Of a stretch of DNA of 64,000 nucleotides, positions 54,283 through 63,792 are shown in pieces. Below the pieces are notes generated by a model. The model was not told where the DNA came from, did not search any database, and saw only the letters and a list, made by a program, of their open reading frames with translations. The DNA is from Bifidobacterium commune (GTDB lineage: Bacteria; Actinomycetota; Actinomycetes; Actinomycetales; Bifidobacteriaceae): the NCBI RefSeq assembly GCF_900094885.1, contig NZ_FMBL01000001.1, forward strand, positions 772,867 through 836,866, read 5' to 3'. Within the stretch, counting starts at the first letter, position 1. Each line of letters opens with the position of its first letter. A program made the position numbers and the translations under genes.

Positions 54283-55247
54283 GCTCTCTCCTGTACGGCG
54301 TACCTGAGACGCGGATCAAGAAAACGATGCAACAAATCTACCAGAAAACCAATGAACAGGAAGAACGCGGCCAACATGAACAATTCGCTTTGCACAGCAA
54401 TAAGGTCACGGTTGCCCAAATCAGTCACCAACCCAGTGCCTATGCCCGGAAGTGCAAAAAGATTTTCTACAACCATAACGCCGGTGATCATACTGGCGAA
54501 CATCAACCCGACCACGCTCACCAACTGGGGCATCGTCAATCGCAAGCCTACCTTCAATGCAGCCGCACGGCGCGTATAACCGCAAGCCATCGCCTGGTCA
54601 ATATAGCCGCTGTGCATGATGTCACCCAAAGCCGAACGCGTATAGCGCATAAGGCTTGCTCCGCTAATCACGCCTACAGTCAACGCCGGCAACACCAGCG
54701 ACGCGAAGGCCGTACGGAAACTGTCCCATCCGGTTTCGGGGAAGCCTTGGGACGGCAGAACACCCAGCAATCCCGTTCCTCGGCCGAACAACAAAATCAA
54801 CAGAAGACCTCCCCACAACGCAGGAATCGCACCTCCGATCAGCCCAAGTAAATGAAAACCGGAACGTAATGCAGGACGCGTGGTTAAAACAGCCATCACG
54901 CCAAATGTAAGACCGATTGCGATGGCCACAATCAGCCCCAGAACGATAAGGGGAAACGTGACCGAGCACCGGGCTGCAACCATCGAGCCAATCGGGCGAC
55001 CAGTGAGCAGCGATATGCCAAAGTCGCCATGCAACAGGCCATCTATCCAACTAGAATATTGCACTGCGAGCGGCCGATCAAGACCCATTTGCGAGCGCAA
55101 CATAGCAACCCGTTCCGGCGGCGCGTTCAACCCTGCCATCACACTGGGGGCATCTCCAGGCAAAATGCGCAGTGCCGCAAAAATCACCACCGAAATAACG
55201 AACAATGCCGCTACAAACAGCAGGAAGCGCCGAACGATGAATCGCAT
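54279..55247 (-). CDS. Peptide ABC transporter permease (OppB/DppB type)
   Basis: A 322-residue permease with six hydrophobic segments. The N-terminal RRFLLFVAALFVISVVIFAA begins the first helix, and LRILPGDAP follows as in OppB/DppB. The EAA-like loop is LMRYTRSALGDIMHSGYIDQ, and ENLFALPGIGTGLV is the conserved C-terminal motif. The start at 55247 follows AAGGGG with a 6-base gap. It lies 38 bases after the binding-protein gene. Confidence 0.92.
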   Translation of the reverse strand: MRFIVRRFLLFVAALFVISVVIFAALRILPGDAPSVMAGLNAPPERVAMLRSQMGLDRPLAVQYSSWIDGLLHGDFGISLLTGRPIGSMVAARCSVTFPLIVLGLIVAIAIGLTFGVMAVLTTRPALRSGFHLLGLIGGAIPALWGGLLLILLFGRGTGLLGVLPSQGFPETGWDSFRTAFASLVLPALTVGVISGASLMRYTRSALGDIMHSGYIDQAMACGYTRRAAALKVGLRLTMPQLVSVVGLMFASMITGVMVVENLFALPGIGTGLVTDLGNRDLIAVQSELFMLAAFFLFIGFLVDLLHRFLDPRLRYAVQERA

Positions 55248-55285
55248 CTCACACCCCTTACTCACGTGAACTCAATCATTGCCCA

Positions 55286-57025
55286 CTACCGCTGTGCCGG
55301 AACATAGGTCACATCACGAAGCGGCAACAGGGTCTGGTTCAGATTAAGCGGAAAACCAGTCACACCAGTTTTCATCGCTGTGGTGATGCGGTAGTTGAAG
55401 AGCCAGTCGGCCGGCGCATCTTCACTGACCTGACGAGCGGCTTTGGACAGTAAAGCATCGCGTTGGGAATCATCGGAAGCTGCCATCGCCTGCCTGTAAT
55501 AGTTCTTGACCTTCTCGTTGCTGTAGTTGTAGTAGTACTGGTCGTCCGTCCACTGCGAGAAGTCATGACTTTCATTGTGGTCAACCAGCGACAAATCGTA
55601 ATCCTTGTTTTTCAGCACGTCCTGCAACCATGTGGAGAACTCGACCATGTTCACCTTAAGGTTGATACCGATGGGTTTGAGCTGACTGCGGAGCTGATCA
55701 CCCAGTTCAGTGCCGTATGTGTTGGCATAAGTCAGCCGCAGCTCCAGCGGGTTCTCGGTTGTATAGCCGGCTTCTTTCATCAGTTCTCTGGCCTCGTCGA
55801 CATCGTGCGGATAGAGGCCCGTCAAATCTTCGTACCCAGGATCAAGCGAGGCAATCGGTCCACCCAGCGGCTTATCGGCACCACCGCGGGAGGCAATAAG
55901 CTGCTTGTGGTCGATGGCATGGCGAATGGCACGGCGAACCCTTATGTCCGAAGTCGCGGCACCTTTGGAGTTCATCGCCAGAACGAACTTGTCGGTACCG
56001 TCTCCGGCAGCAACGCGGTAATGCTCGTTGTCTTTTTCGAACGGCCCGGCAAGATTTTCGCTAACAGGGGCCAGCACCTGAACATCTCCGGATTTCAACG
56101 CGTTGACAGCCGCATTGTCATCTGCGAAATAACGCAGCACAACGGTCTGCGTTATAGCCTTGCCACCCCCCCAATAGTGCGGATTGGCCTTGAGCGTTAT
56201 CGAATCATTCGGCACGAACTTGGCAACGGTGTACGGACCAGAACCAACTGCTTGAGTCTTTATGTCATACTCGGCGTTCCTGTCGAGCACAAGACCTGGC
56301 CGGCACGCAAGCACCCACAACAGGTCGGAGTATGGTGCGGTCAGCTCGATCTTAACAGTATCGGTATCCGCGGCAATGGCTGACTTGAAATTCATCAGCA
56401 ACTCCGAACTGTGATAATGGTTGACCATCAATTCGTTGATGGACCATGCCACGTCTTCAGCATCAAGTTTGTCACCATTCGAGAAGGTCATGTTGTCGTT
56501 CAAATGGAACGTGTAGATAGTGCCGTCGGCACTCTTTTCCCAGCTTTTGGCCAGTCCTGGCACGACATTGTTATGCGAGTCACGGGCGACGATGCCCTCA
56601 TAGACATTGCCGACGAGCACCTGATCGAGCGATGTACCGGATTGGTTGCGAATATCAAGATTCGTGGGGGCAAGTTTGAGACCAATGCTCACAGAATCAG
56701 CTTGATGAGCTCTGTCGGTGACGATTTCGGCTTTCTGTCGAATAACCAGAAAAACAGAGATAAGCGCCACTACCACAACCATGGCTGCAATTGCCCAAAT
56801 CCAGCCTTTCTTCGTAAGGCCGTTCGCCGCTCTCTTGCCTCCAACAGCACGTTTTTTGACATGTGCGTTAAGCGTCTCGTCAGTGCTGGCTGCGTTCTGC
56901 GCATCAGGAACATCCCTTGAGCCGTTAGCAGTAGGCGACGTGACTACATGTCCAATTCCGTCTGCCGGATCCGCTGTTTGACGGGTTGCGTCGTTTTCAT
57001 CGTACGCACCTGAATTGGTAGGCAT
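55286..57025 (-). CDS. Peptide ABC transporter substrate-binding protein, membrane-anchored
   Basis: A 579-residue family 5 binding protein (OppA/DppA type). Motifs include YEGIVARDSHNNVVPGLAKS, the DAEDVAWSINELM stretch, and AVGSGPYTVAKF with KANPHYWGGGK. Unlike most Gram-positive relatives it has no lipobox. About 75 polar residues precede one hydrophobic helix (GWIWAIAAMVVVVALISVFL, about 76-97), so the protein seems held by an uncleaved anchor with its N-terminus in the cytoplasm. It heads the operon and probably delivers peptides to the four downstream subunits. Confidence 0.9.
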   Translation of the reverse strand: MPTNSGAYDENDATRQTADPADGIGHVVTSPTANGSRDVPDAQNAASTDETLNAHVKKRAVGGKRAANGLTKKGWIWAIAAMVVVVALISVFLVIRQKAEIVTDRAHQADSVSIGLKLAPTNLDIRNQSGTSLDQVLVGNVYEGIVARDSHNNVVPGLAKSWEKSADGTIYTFHLNDNMTFSNGDKLDAEDVAWSINELMVNHYHSSELLMNFKSAIAADTDTVKIELTAPYSDLLWVLACRPGLVLDRNAEYDIKTQAVGSGPYTVAKFVPNDSITLKANPHYWGGGKAITQTVVLRYFADDNAAVNALKSGDVQVLAPVSENLAGPFEKDNEHYRVAAGDGTDKFVLAMNSKGAATSDIRVRRAIRHAIDHKQLIASRGGADKPLGGPIASLDPGYEDLTGLYPHDVDEARELMKEAGYTTENPLELRLTYANTYGTELGDQLRSQLKPIGINLKVNMVEFSTWLQDVLKNKDYDLSLVDHNESHDFSQWTDDQYYYNYSNEKVKNYYRQAMAASDDSQRDALLSKAARQVSEDAPADWLFNYRITTAMKTGVTGFPLNLNQTLLPLRDVTYVPAQR

Positions 57026-57202
57026 ACATTCCTCTTTGATGTGATAGTAATCAAGTAAATATTGCTAGCCGCCCAAAGGGTCGCCCGCACCTCTATCATA
57101 GGAATACGGATAGATTTGCACCGCCGACGGCGTATTATGGAAGCGGATTATCGACGGAACACAGGCGCCGCATCTTGCGACGACAGCCGGAAAGCAGACA
57201 GA

Positions 57203-57976
57203 ATGCTACTCGCGATTGACATCGGCAATACCAACATCAATATTGGCGTCGTGGACGGTTCTCCGATTGCCACCGTCGGCGAAAGCTGGCGAATTACCAC
57301 TAAAACCGCACGAACAAGCGACGAATATGGTCTGTTGCTGGTTCAGTTTCTCAGGTCGGCCGGATATGGCCCCCATGACGTGGAAGATGTGATCATCGCA
57401 TCTGTGGTTCCTCAAATTATGCATTCATTCCGTTCCAGCATCATCAAATTCCTTGAAATCGACCCGATGGTCGTCGGCCCGGGAATTAAATCCGGTCTCT
57501 CAATTCGTTTGGATGACCCTAAATCTTTGGGTGCCGACTGCTTGGCCGATTGCGTCGGAGCGTACGGCGTATACGGCGGCCCCGTGCTTGTAGCGGATTT
57601 CGGCACCGCGACTACATTCAATTACATCGACGCAGACAAAGCCATTATTTCCGGGTTAATCAGCCCTGGACTACAGACTTCGGTCAGCTCGCTCGTTTCC
57701 GGCACGGCTCAGCTGCCTGAAGTGGAAATCACCCGACCCGATTCCATCCTGGCCAAAGGCACGAAAACCGCCATGCAGGCCGGTCTTTACTACAACTTCC
57801 TCGGCGGTATCGAACGAACAGTCAAACAATTCCGACATGAAATCGGTCAAGACTTCAAGGTCATCGCCACCGGTGGCCTCGGTTCCCTTTTCAAGAATGA
57901 TACAGACGTCATCGATATCTACGACCCTGAACTTATCTTCAAAGGTATGGCGATCATCTATCGTCTTAACGCCTAG
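57203..57976 (+). CDS. coaX: Type III pantothenate kinase
   Basis: A 257-residue kinase of the ASKHA fold, making 4'-phosphopantothenate for coenzyme A. The phosphate-1 motif is LLAIDIGNTNINIGV. VVGPGIKSGLSIRLDDPKSLGADCLAD contains the family G-x-x-[ST]-G and D-x-x-[RS]-[LV]-G-x-D motifs. VADFGTATTFNYID is the catalytic aspartate region, and VIATGGLGSL the second phosphate motif. The ATG at 57203 was preferred to the longer open frame because it gives the family length. No strong ribosome site is seen. It is divergent from the peptide operon. Confidence 0.95.
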   Translation: MLLAIDIGNTNINIGVVDGSPIATVGESWRITTKTARTSDEYGLLLVQFLRSAGYGPHDVEDVIIASVVPQIMHSFRSSIIKFLEIDPMVVGPGIKSGLSIRLDDPKSLGADCLADCVGAYGVYGGPVLVADFGTATTFNYIDADKAIISGLISPGLQTSVSSLVSGTAQLPEVEITRPDSILAKGTKTAMQAGLYYNFLGGIERTVKQFRHEIGQDFKVIATGGLGSLFKNDTDVIDIYDPELIFKGMAIIYRLNA

Positions 57977-58029
57977 ATCCGGCCTAACTTTGAGATGCAT
58001 ATACACGGCCAATACACACCTGGGCAAGT

Positions 58030-59439
58030 TTACGATTGTAATGCGAAACCTTGATTGGTGCCGTATTCTTTGATGTCTTTCTGCCATAATCTGATGCCCG
58101 CCATCAAACTAATTTTAGGACCTGGATCTTGAGGGAGCGACAGAGGACTTCCATCAGCATTCCTCTGCCCCAAGTCAATTCGTGTTTGAACTTTTTGCCG
58201 ATCACGGGCAGCGTTCGACCATTTATATGATTGCCCAACCGTTGCACGGAAATCTCCTCGCGAATACACCTCAAATGGCAAGTATTGATAATCAACCCTC
58301 ACATTTTCAGCCGCATCGGCGAGTACTCGATTGAACTGCTGTCCACCGAAATACTCGACATCGATTCCACGCGAATCGCGTATCGTTGTCTTATTCAAAA
58401 ACTGTTCGCTGTTTAATGCCGACTTGTCTGCGGGAAAAGCACCACCGTCGACTCTTTTGGACACACCTTCGCGATCAAGGCAAACGTATCGGATAAAACG
58501 CATAGCAGCCTCTGGCTTGCGACTCAGATTGAGCACGGAAAGCGCCGAACCGCCATTTTCCGAATTGACGGATAAACCATCAGCGGTCGGCATGGGAGCC
58601 ACCCTCCAAAGCCCAGCGCTTCCCGGAACGTCTGAAACCAAGAGCGAAGGCATCCATGCACCGGTAAACACCGAGGCAACCGATCCCGTAGCCAACGCAT
58701 TTTTCCACCCATCAGACCAAGTGTTCAGACGAGTGTCGATCAAGTCCTCGTCAATCATTTTCTGCCAGAAATCAGTGAAACCTTTTGTACCGGCATCATC
58801 GTCAAGATTGACCGTGACTGTTTTACCATCGCCCGAGGTACGGAACGGACGTCCTCCGTTAAGCCAGATCATAGCGTTGTAAAAACTCGCATCACCCGAA
58901 TCCGCCGCAATATAAACCCCTATTGACTTAAGTTTTTTGGCAGCTTCGTAGTAATCGTTCCAAGTATGCAGCTGTGAAGCATCGACACCAGCCTGTCGAA
59001 AAACATCATCGTTGTAAAAGAAAGCCATTGGGCCAGAATCCATCGGCACTCCGTAAACACGCCCGTTGAGATGCACACTAGCCCATGTACCTGGCGTGTA
59101 GTTATCGCCGTAATCCTGCGTCCGATCGGTAATATCGCGAAGCTGTCCGCTGACCGCATATTGCGGCAGTGCAAAATATTCAAGCTGTACCACATCAGGC
59201 ATGCTATAGCCATCCTGGATAGCAGAATTGAGGTTATCGTAACCGCTGGTGGTTTTCACATCCACACGAATATCTGGATTAGCTTTTTCGAAGTCACGGG
59301 CTTCAGCCCGCATGCTCGGTTCCCATGACCACACGGTTACCACAGTGCGATTGTCTTGTTGCCCGCATGCAGCCGTGGCGACAAGTACGAGCATCGAACA
59401 CAGCGCAGCAAGTAGTCTTATGCACCGACGCGCTTTCAT
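58030..59439 (-). CDS. Orphan sugar ABC transporter substrate-binding lipoprotein
   Basis: A 469-residue family 1 solute-binding protein. The signal peptide (ALCSMLVLVATAAC) ends in a lipobox cysteine at about residue 26. VTVWSWEPSMRAEARDFEKA and LNGRVYGVPMDSGPMAFFYN are typical of carbohydrate-binding members. No ABC permease or ATPase gene lies next to it: the neighbours are coaX and an MFS gene. It may serve a distant transporter or be left from a broken operon. The start at 59439 gives a proper signal peptide and has GGGAG nine bases upstream. Confidence 0.87.
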   Translation of the reverse strand: MKARRCIRLLAALCSMLVLVATAACGQQDNRTVVTVWSWEPSMRAEARDFEKANPDIRVDVKTTSGYDNLNSAIQDGYSMPDVVQLEYFALPQYAVSGQLRDITDRTQDYGDNYTPGTWASVHLNGRVYGVPMDSGPMAFFYNDDVFRQAGVDASQLHTWNDYYEAAKKLKSIGVYIAADSGDASFYNAMIWLNGGRPFRTSGDGKTVTVNLDDDAGTKGFTDFWQKMIDEDLIDTRLNTWSDGWKNALATGSVASVFTGAWMPSLLVSDVPGSAGLWRVAPMPTADGLSVNSENGGSALSVLNLSRKPEAAMRFIRYVCLDREGVSKRVDGGAFPADKSALNSEQFLNKTTIRDSRGIDVEYFGGQQFNRVLADAAENVRVDYQYLPFEVYSRGDFRATVGQSYKWSNAARDRQKVQTRIDLGQRNADGSPLSLPQDPGPKISLMAGIRLWQKDIKEYGTNQGFALQS

Positions 59440-59681
59440 ATTGGCCCGCTCCCAGATCACTCATTCATTTACACACGACATTACGCCATGGCCAAAACCG
59501 TTGAAAGCCCGAAATTCATGGAATATATTTTCCCACAGAAATGACGCTGCAGCGGCACGCAGAAATTTTCTCCGAGTGATGGATTAAATGCGATCCGAAT
59601 CTCATAACGCACATATGTTTTGAGGAATGTCGCTCAATCCTCTCGATTGGTTAAGATATATCCGAACATGCCCTACCCAGC

Positions 59682-59695
59682 CTAAAGCGCTTCCA
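59682..59695. promoter_or_regulatory. LacI-operator-like palindrome before the MFS gene
   Basis: CTAAAGCGCTTCCA has the AAGCGCTT core seen at 9804-9899 as well. It lies about 60 bases upstream of the MFS start and 240 bases upstream of the sugar-binding protein gene. The rest of this 310-base divergent gap holds nothing recognised. Confidence 0.35.
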
Positions 59696-59753
59696 AGTCC
59701 CATGACTGGTCCACGGCACCGGCGGAAAAACGAAGTCAACGCGCGAAGGAACC

Positions 59754-60971
59754 ATGACCATGAAACGATCCGTTCTTAACAATAAGACAGTCGGCATTCT
59801 GGTTGGCATCATGTTTCTTGCCATCATTTCACGGTTTGATTCGATCATTTCCCCTTCTGTTGCACAAATCCAGAAGGCGTTCCCCTTAGAAAATCCGTCA
59901 AAAGTTGAATCCATCGTTTCCATAGGAGCTTCTGCCGCGATAGTTTCAGCTATCATCTTCGGTAAAATACTGGAAAAACTTTCCTTCAAAGCAGTCGGAA
60001 TAACGGCGTGCCTGTTTGTTGCGTTCGGTGGATTAACGCCGCTGTTCCTGCACAGGAGCGTCAATGAGCTGCTGGTTTGCGCCGTTATCGCCGGTTTTGG
60101 AACCGGTATTATCACCACCATGCTACCCAGTCTTGCCGCACATTTCTTCCACGGAGAACAACTCTCCAGTCTGATGGGCAAGATTATGGCAATGCAGGAT
60201 GGGTCTTCAATGATGATCATGTATCTCGGCGGTTTGTTCGCAATGTCTGGATGGGTACACAACTACTGGCTTTACGCCATCAGTCTCGTTGCGCTTACTT
60301 TCGTCATCATCTTCGTTCCAAGCGATTCCGTAGCCGATACCGTCAAGGAGAACGAGAATGAAACACAACCCAAAGAATGTGCAAAACAAAGCACTCCAGC
60401 GATTATCGCTTGTGAAATCTTAGGATTCTTTAGTATTTTCCTAGTTGCCGTTCTCTATAACAAACTTTCCATCTATGTCGACGCATATCATCTGGGAGCC
60501 TCGGATGCGGCAGGCATCGCACTGATGTTCAACACAGGCTCATCGGTGGTGATCGGCCTGTTAATCAACCGCATTCAGGCGCTCCTCAAGACATTTACTA
60601 TCCCGTTCGCCTTTTCTCTGATGGCGGCCGGCGCGGTACTGTTCATCTTCACCCGTTCCTTTCCTGTAGTGTGTCTTGCCGCGTTTCTTGTCGGTTCAGG
60701 AAGCGCGATCATCATGACAAGGACACCGTATCTGCTTTCCAACATTACGGAGAAAAAGCATTATCCCTTCGTCATGGGCATTTTTTCTGCAATCAGCAGC
60801 CTCGGTTTCACCATCTCCACGTGGTTCTTCAAGCTTGTTTCGCAGATTTTCAACCTTGACCCACTGATCGGAACGTTCTGGTGCATGCTGATTATTTCCG
60901 TGGTCATGGCCGTTACCCTGATTGTTTTGTGTTTCCAAAAGAAAATCGAGGCCCACTACATATACAAATAA
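59754..60971 (+). CDS. Major facilitator superfamily transporter
   Basis: A 405-residue transporter with 12 hydrophobic segments in two halves. The first loop and helix (GIMFLAIISRFDSIISPSVA) and the loop KILEKLSFKAVG between helices 2 and 3 fit the MFS plan. A charged central loop (ADTVKENENETQPKECAKQS) joins the halves. It is not close enough to a known subgroup to name a substrate. AAGGAACC precedes the ATG at 59754. It is divergent from the sugar-binding protein gene, which might point to a sugar or glycoside but is not evidence of it. Confidence 0.85.
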   Translation: MTMKRSVLNNKTVGILVGIMFLAIISRFDSIISPSVAQIQKAFPLENPSKVESIVSIGASAAIVSAIIFGKILEKLSFKAVGITACLFVAFGGLTPLFLHRSVNELLVCAVIAGFGTGIITTMLPSLAAHFFHGEQLSSLMGKIMAMQDGSSMMIMYLGGLFAMSGWVHNYWLYAISLVALTFVIIFVPSDSVADTVKENENETQPKECAKQSTPAIIACEILGFFSIFLVAVLYNKLSIYVDAYHLGASDAAGIALMFNTGSSVVIGLLINRIQALLKTFTIPFAFSLMAAGAVLFIFTRSFPVVCLAAFLVGSGSAIIMTRTPYLLSNITEKKHYPFVMGIFSAISSLGFTISTWFFKLVSQIFNLDPLIGTFWCMLIISVVMAVTLIVLCFQKKIEAHYIYK

Positions 60972-61086
60972 TTAGACCTATATCAGCTGTTGATTAACCG
61001 TGACAAGCAAACGATTGTCGCCATCAACGCAGGCGCGCCACAGCATTCATCACACCGTTGCCCATGCTCCACAATAACAACATCAT

Positions 61087-61821
61087 TCAGACAAGAATTT
61101 CCGACTTAAACAGCATCAACCGGTGACTTACCGGGTCAACAAATCGTACCGACCGCGCTACCAGTTGAAGCGGATTGGAAAAATCGGTGTAATCCGGCTC
61201 AATGATTCGTGGGTACAAATCATCTCCTGCAATCGGTAAACCCAGTGAGTTCATATGCACCCGCAACTGATGGGTCTTGCCTGTTTTAGGATGCAGCACA
61301 TAACGACGATAACCCGGAACAACAACGCTCCCCTGCGCTGACGCCAGTTCAATCATCGTCTCGGCGTTGACCTCTCCGGGTACCTCATATGCCTGCAACC
61401 GCCCACGATCCTTGAGAATTCGCGAACGCCTTATCAACGGAAATACGGATGGAGCGGCAAGCTCCTTAACGGTTCCTGTTCGAGGCACTGCCACAGGTCG
61501 GCAAGGGGCCAAACATTCATATGTTTTCTCAACCTGTCGATGTTGAAACAGCATCTGATAGTCTCTGCGTACCGTCGGATTGCGCACGAACAGCACTATC
61601 CCCGCAGTCATACGATCAAGACGATGTGCTGGAGTTATCTGAGGGTCATCAAAATACTCACGCAACCTGATAAGCGCCGTTTGCCGATACCACATACCCC
61701 GTGGTGTCGTCGCCAGAAAATGCGGCTTATCCACCACGATGATGTTGTCATCCTCATAAAGAACCGTCAGTTCAAACGGCACTTCCGGTTCATCAACGAC
61801 AAAACGATGGCTTGTTCGCAA
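61087..61821 (-). CDS. RluA-family RNA pseudouridine synthase
   Basis: A 244-residue pseudouridine synthase. The motif I region is LYEDDNIIVVDKPHFLATTP. The catalytic Asp is in ITPAHRLDRMTAGIVLFVRN, and motif III is VEKTYECLAP. The C-terminal stretch HPKTGKTHQLRVHMNSLGLP is typical. No S4 domain precedes the core, which resembles the RluA or TruC type more than RluD. The RNA target is unknown. It begins six bases after the glmS stop, so it is probably the second gene of that unit. Confidence 0.9.
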   Translation of the reverse strand: MRTSHRFVVDEPEVPFELTVLYEDDNIIVVDKPHFLATTPRGMWYRQTALIRLREYFDDPQITPAHRLDRMTAGIVLFVRNPTVRRDYQMLFQHRQVEKTYECLAPCRPVAVPRTGTVKELAAPSVFPLIRRSRILKDRGRLQAYEVPGEVNAETMIELASAQGSVVVPGYRRYVLHPKTGKTHQLRVHMNSLGLPIAGDDLYPRIIEPDYTDFSNPLQLVARSVRFVDPVSHRLMLFKSEILV

Positions 61822-61827
61822 GAAGCT

Positions 61828-63717
61828 TTACTCCACCGTTACCGACTTAGCAAGATTTCGCGGTTTGTCAACATCATATCCCTTGAGTTCTGCCATGTCC
61901 AAGGCCAGCAGCTGCAAGGGCACCACATCGACCAAAGGGCTGAGCAACGTCGGGCACTCGGGGCGCCAAAAAACAATATCCGCATACTTCTCGGCATCCG
62001 GATCACCGACTTCGGCCACTGCGATGGTGAACGCACCTCGAGCCTTAACCTCCTCGATGGCGGAAATAACCTTGTTATGCAACACATTGCGGCCACGCGA
62101 CGAAGGAACGATGACAACAACCGGCTCCCCTTCTTCGACAAGCGCGATAGGACCATGCTTGAGTTCCCCAGCGGCAAAGCCCTCGGTAAAGGTATATGCA
62201 ATCTCTTTAAGTTTCAGTGCACCTTCCATTGCCACGGGATACCCCACATGACGCCCAAGGAAGAGGAACGACTTGGCATTGATCATCTTGCTTGCCGCAT
62301 CATTGATACTCTCGGCCTCATGATCGAGCACCCATTGGATCTTTTCGGGCATTTGCTTGAGTTGATCAAGAATCTGATGGATTTCATCGCGGTAAAGCGT
62401 GCACTTGACCTGGGCAAGATAAAGGCCGAGCAAGTAAGCCGCGACGATTTGGGCGACAAATGCTTTGGTAGAGGCCACGGCGATTTCTGGACCAGCATGA
62501 GTGTAGAGCACCGCATCAGATTCTCGTGGAATCGTAGATCCCTGCGTATTGCAGATGGCAAGCACGCGAGAACCCTGCTCACGGGCATGGCGCAAAGCCA
62601 TGAGCGTATCCATGGTCTCACCTGATTGCGAGATGGCAACAACAAGCGTACGCGGGGTGAGGATTGGGTCACGATAACGGAATTCGTGTGCAAGTTCGAT
62701 CTCGACGGGAATACGAACCCAATGCTCAATGGCATACTTGGCAACCATGCCGGCATAACTAGCTGTTCCGCAGGCAACCACAATGATTTTATCAATCTGG
62801 CGGAACGCCTCTGCATCAATGTGCACTTCATCTAGCTTGATTTCGCCGTCTTCATCAAAACGACCAATCAATGTATTGCGCACAGCTGAAGGATCCTCAT
62901 GGATTTCCTTGTCCATGAAAGAATCCCAACCGCCTTTATCGGACGCGCTCGCATCCCAATCAATGGTGAATCGCTTGGGATTGTTGACCAAATTGCCATC
63001 GAAATCGGTAACAGTTACGCTATCTCCGGAAATGCAGACAGCCTTATCCTGATCGACTTCCATTGCCTCTTTGGTATACGCGACAAACGCCGCGACGTCT
63101 GAACCAAGGAAGTTTTCGCCATCTCCGAGACCTACGACAAGCGGCGAGTCATGACGCACGCCAACCACTATATCGGGTTGCCGAGCATCGACGGCGAGAA
63201 TGGTGAATGCACCTGTCAACATACGGGCCATGCGGCGCAAAGCCTCGAACAAATCCGGCTTACCGGTCTCGTCAATGACAATATTGGCAATCTTGCCCAG
63301 AAGTTTTGCAGCTACTTCAGTATCAGTCGCGGAAAGGAATGTATAACCTTCCGCTTGTAGATCGAGACGTAGGGTCCCAGCATTCTCGATGATGCCGTTA
63401 TGGATAATGGCAATCTTGCCATCTTCGCTGGTGTGCGGATGCGAGTTTATATCACTCGGTGCGCCATTGGTAGCCCAACGAGTATGACCGATGCCCACGG
63501 TCGCATCTGGCACGGGGATCCGTTTGATATCGGCCGCCAGATTGGACAGACGTCCGGATTTCTTACGTACGGCTACCCTCTGCATGCCCGGAGCCGCCAA
63601 CGCGACACCAGCAGAGTCATACCCTCTATATTCGAGGCGTTTCAGCCCCTGCATGCATACTTCCAGCGGTTTTCCGCAAGCTGTCTTGTTTCCCGCATAT
63701 CCAACAATTCCACACAT
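61828..63717 (-). CDS. glmS: Glutamine-fructose-6-phosphate aminotransferase
   Basis: A 629-residue enzyme making glucosamine-6-phosphate for peptidoglycan. The N-terminal nucleophile is Cys2 in MCGIVGYAG, and GIGHTRWATNGAPSDINSHP is the glutaminase pocket. Two SIS domains follow: IIVVACGTASYAGMVAKY with AISQSGETMDTLMAL, and FLFLGRHVGYPVAMEGALKL. The C-terminus LAKSVTVE is the family end. Just upstream, CATAAAC and GTTTATG (63715-63733) form an inverted repeat overlapping the start codon. No glmS ribozyme was seen. Confidence 0.97.
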   Translation of the reverse strand: MCGIVGYAGNKTACGKPLEVCMQGLKRLEYRGYDSAGVALAAPGMQRVAVRKKSGRLSNLAADIKRIPVPDATVGIGHTRWATNGAPSDINSHPHTSEDGKIAIIHNGIIENAGTLRLDLQAEGYTFLSATDTEVAAKLLGKIANIVIDETGKPDLFEALRRMARMLTGAFTILAVDARQPDIVVGVRHDSPLVVGLGDGENFLGSDVAAFVAYTKEAMEVDQDKAVCISGDSVTVTDFDGNLVNNPKRFTIDWDASASDKGGWDSFMDKEIHEDPSAVRNTLIGRFDEDGEIKLDEVHIDAEAFRQIDKIIVVACGTASYAGMVAKYAIEHWVRIPVEIELAHEFRYRDPILTPRTLVVAISQSGETMDTLMALRHAREQGSRVLAICNTQGSTIPRESDAVLYTHAGPEIAVASTKAFVAQIVAAYLLGLYLAQVKCTLYRDEIHQILDQLKQMPEKIQWVLDHEAESINDAASKMINAKSFLFLGRHVGYPVAMEGALKLKEIAYTFTEGFAAGELKHGPIALVEEGEPVVVIVPSSRGRNVLHNKVISAIEEVKARGAFTIAVAEVGDPDAEKYADIVFWRPECPTLLSPLVDVVPLQLLALDMAELKGYDVDKPRNLAKSVTVE

Positions 63718-63792
63718 AAACTATGAGTTTATGCGAAACCCCGCCCAGCCCACAACAACCTGACAAAAGTTTCGCTAACTGCCCACATACCA

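Noticed and set aside
61540-62625. 361-codon open frame on the plus strand
   Set aside because: Antisense to glmS and the pseudouridine synthase gene, both with clear catalytic motifs.
63715-63733. Inverted repeat at the glmS start as a glmS ribozyme or riboswitch
   Set aside because: It is only a 7-bp stem; none of the ribozyme core is present.
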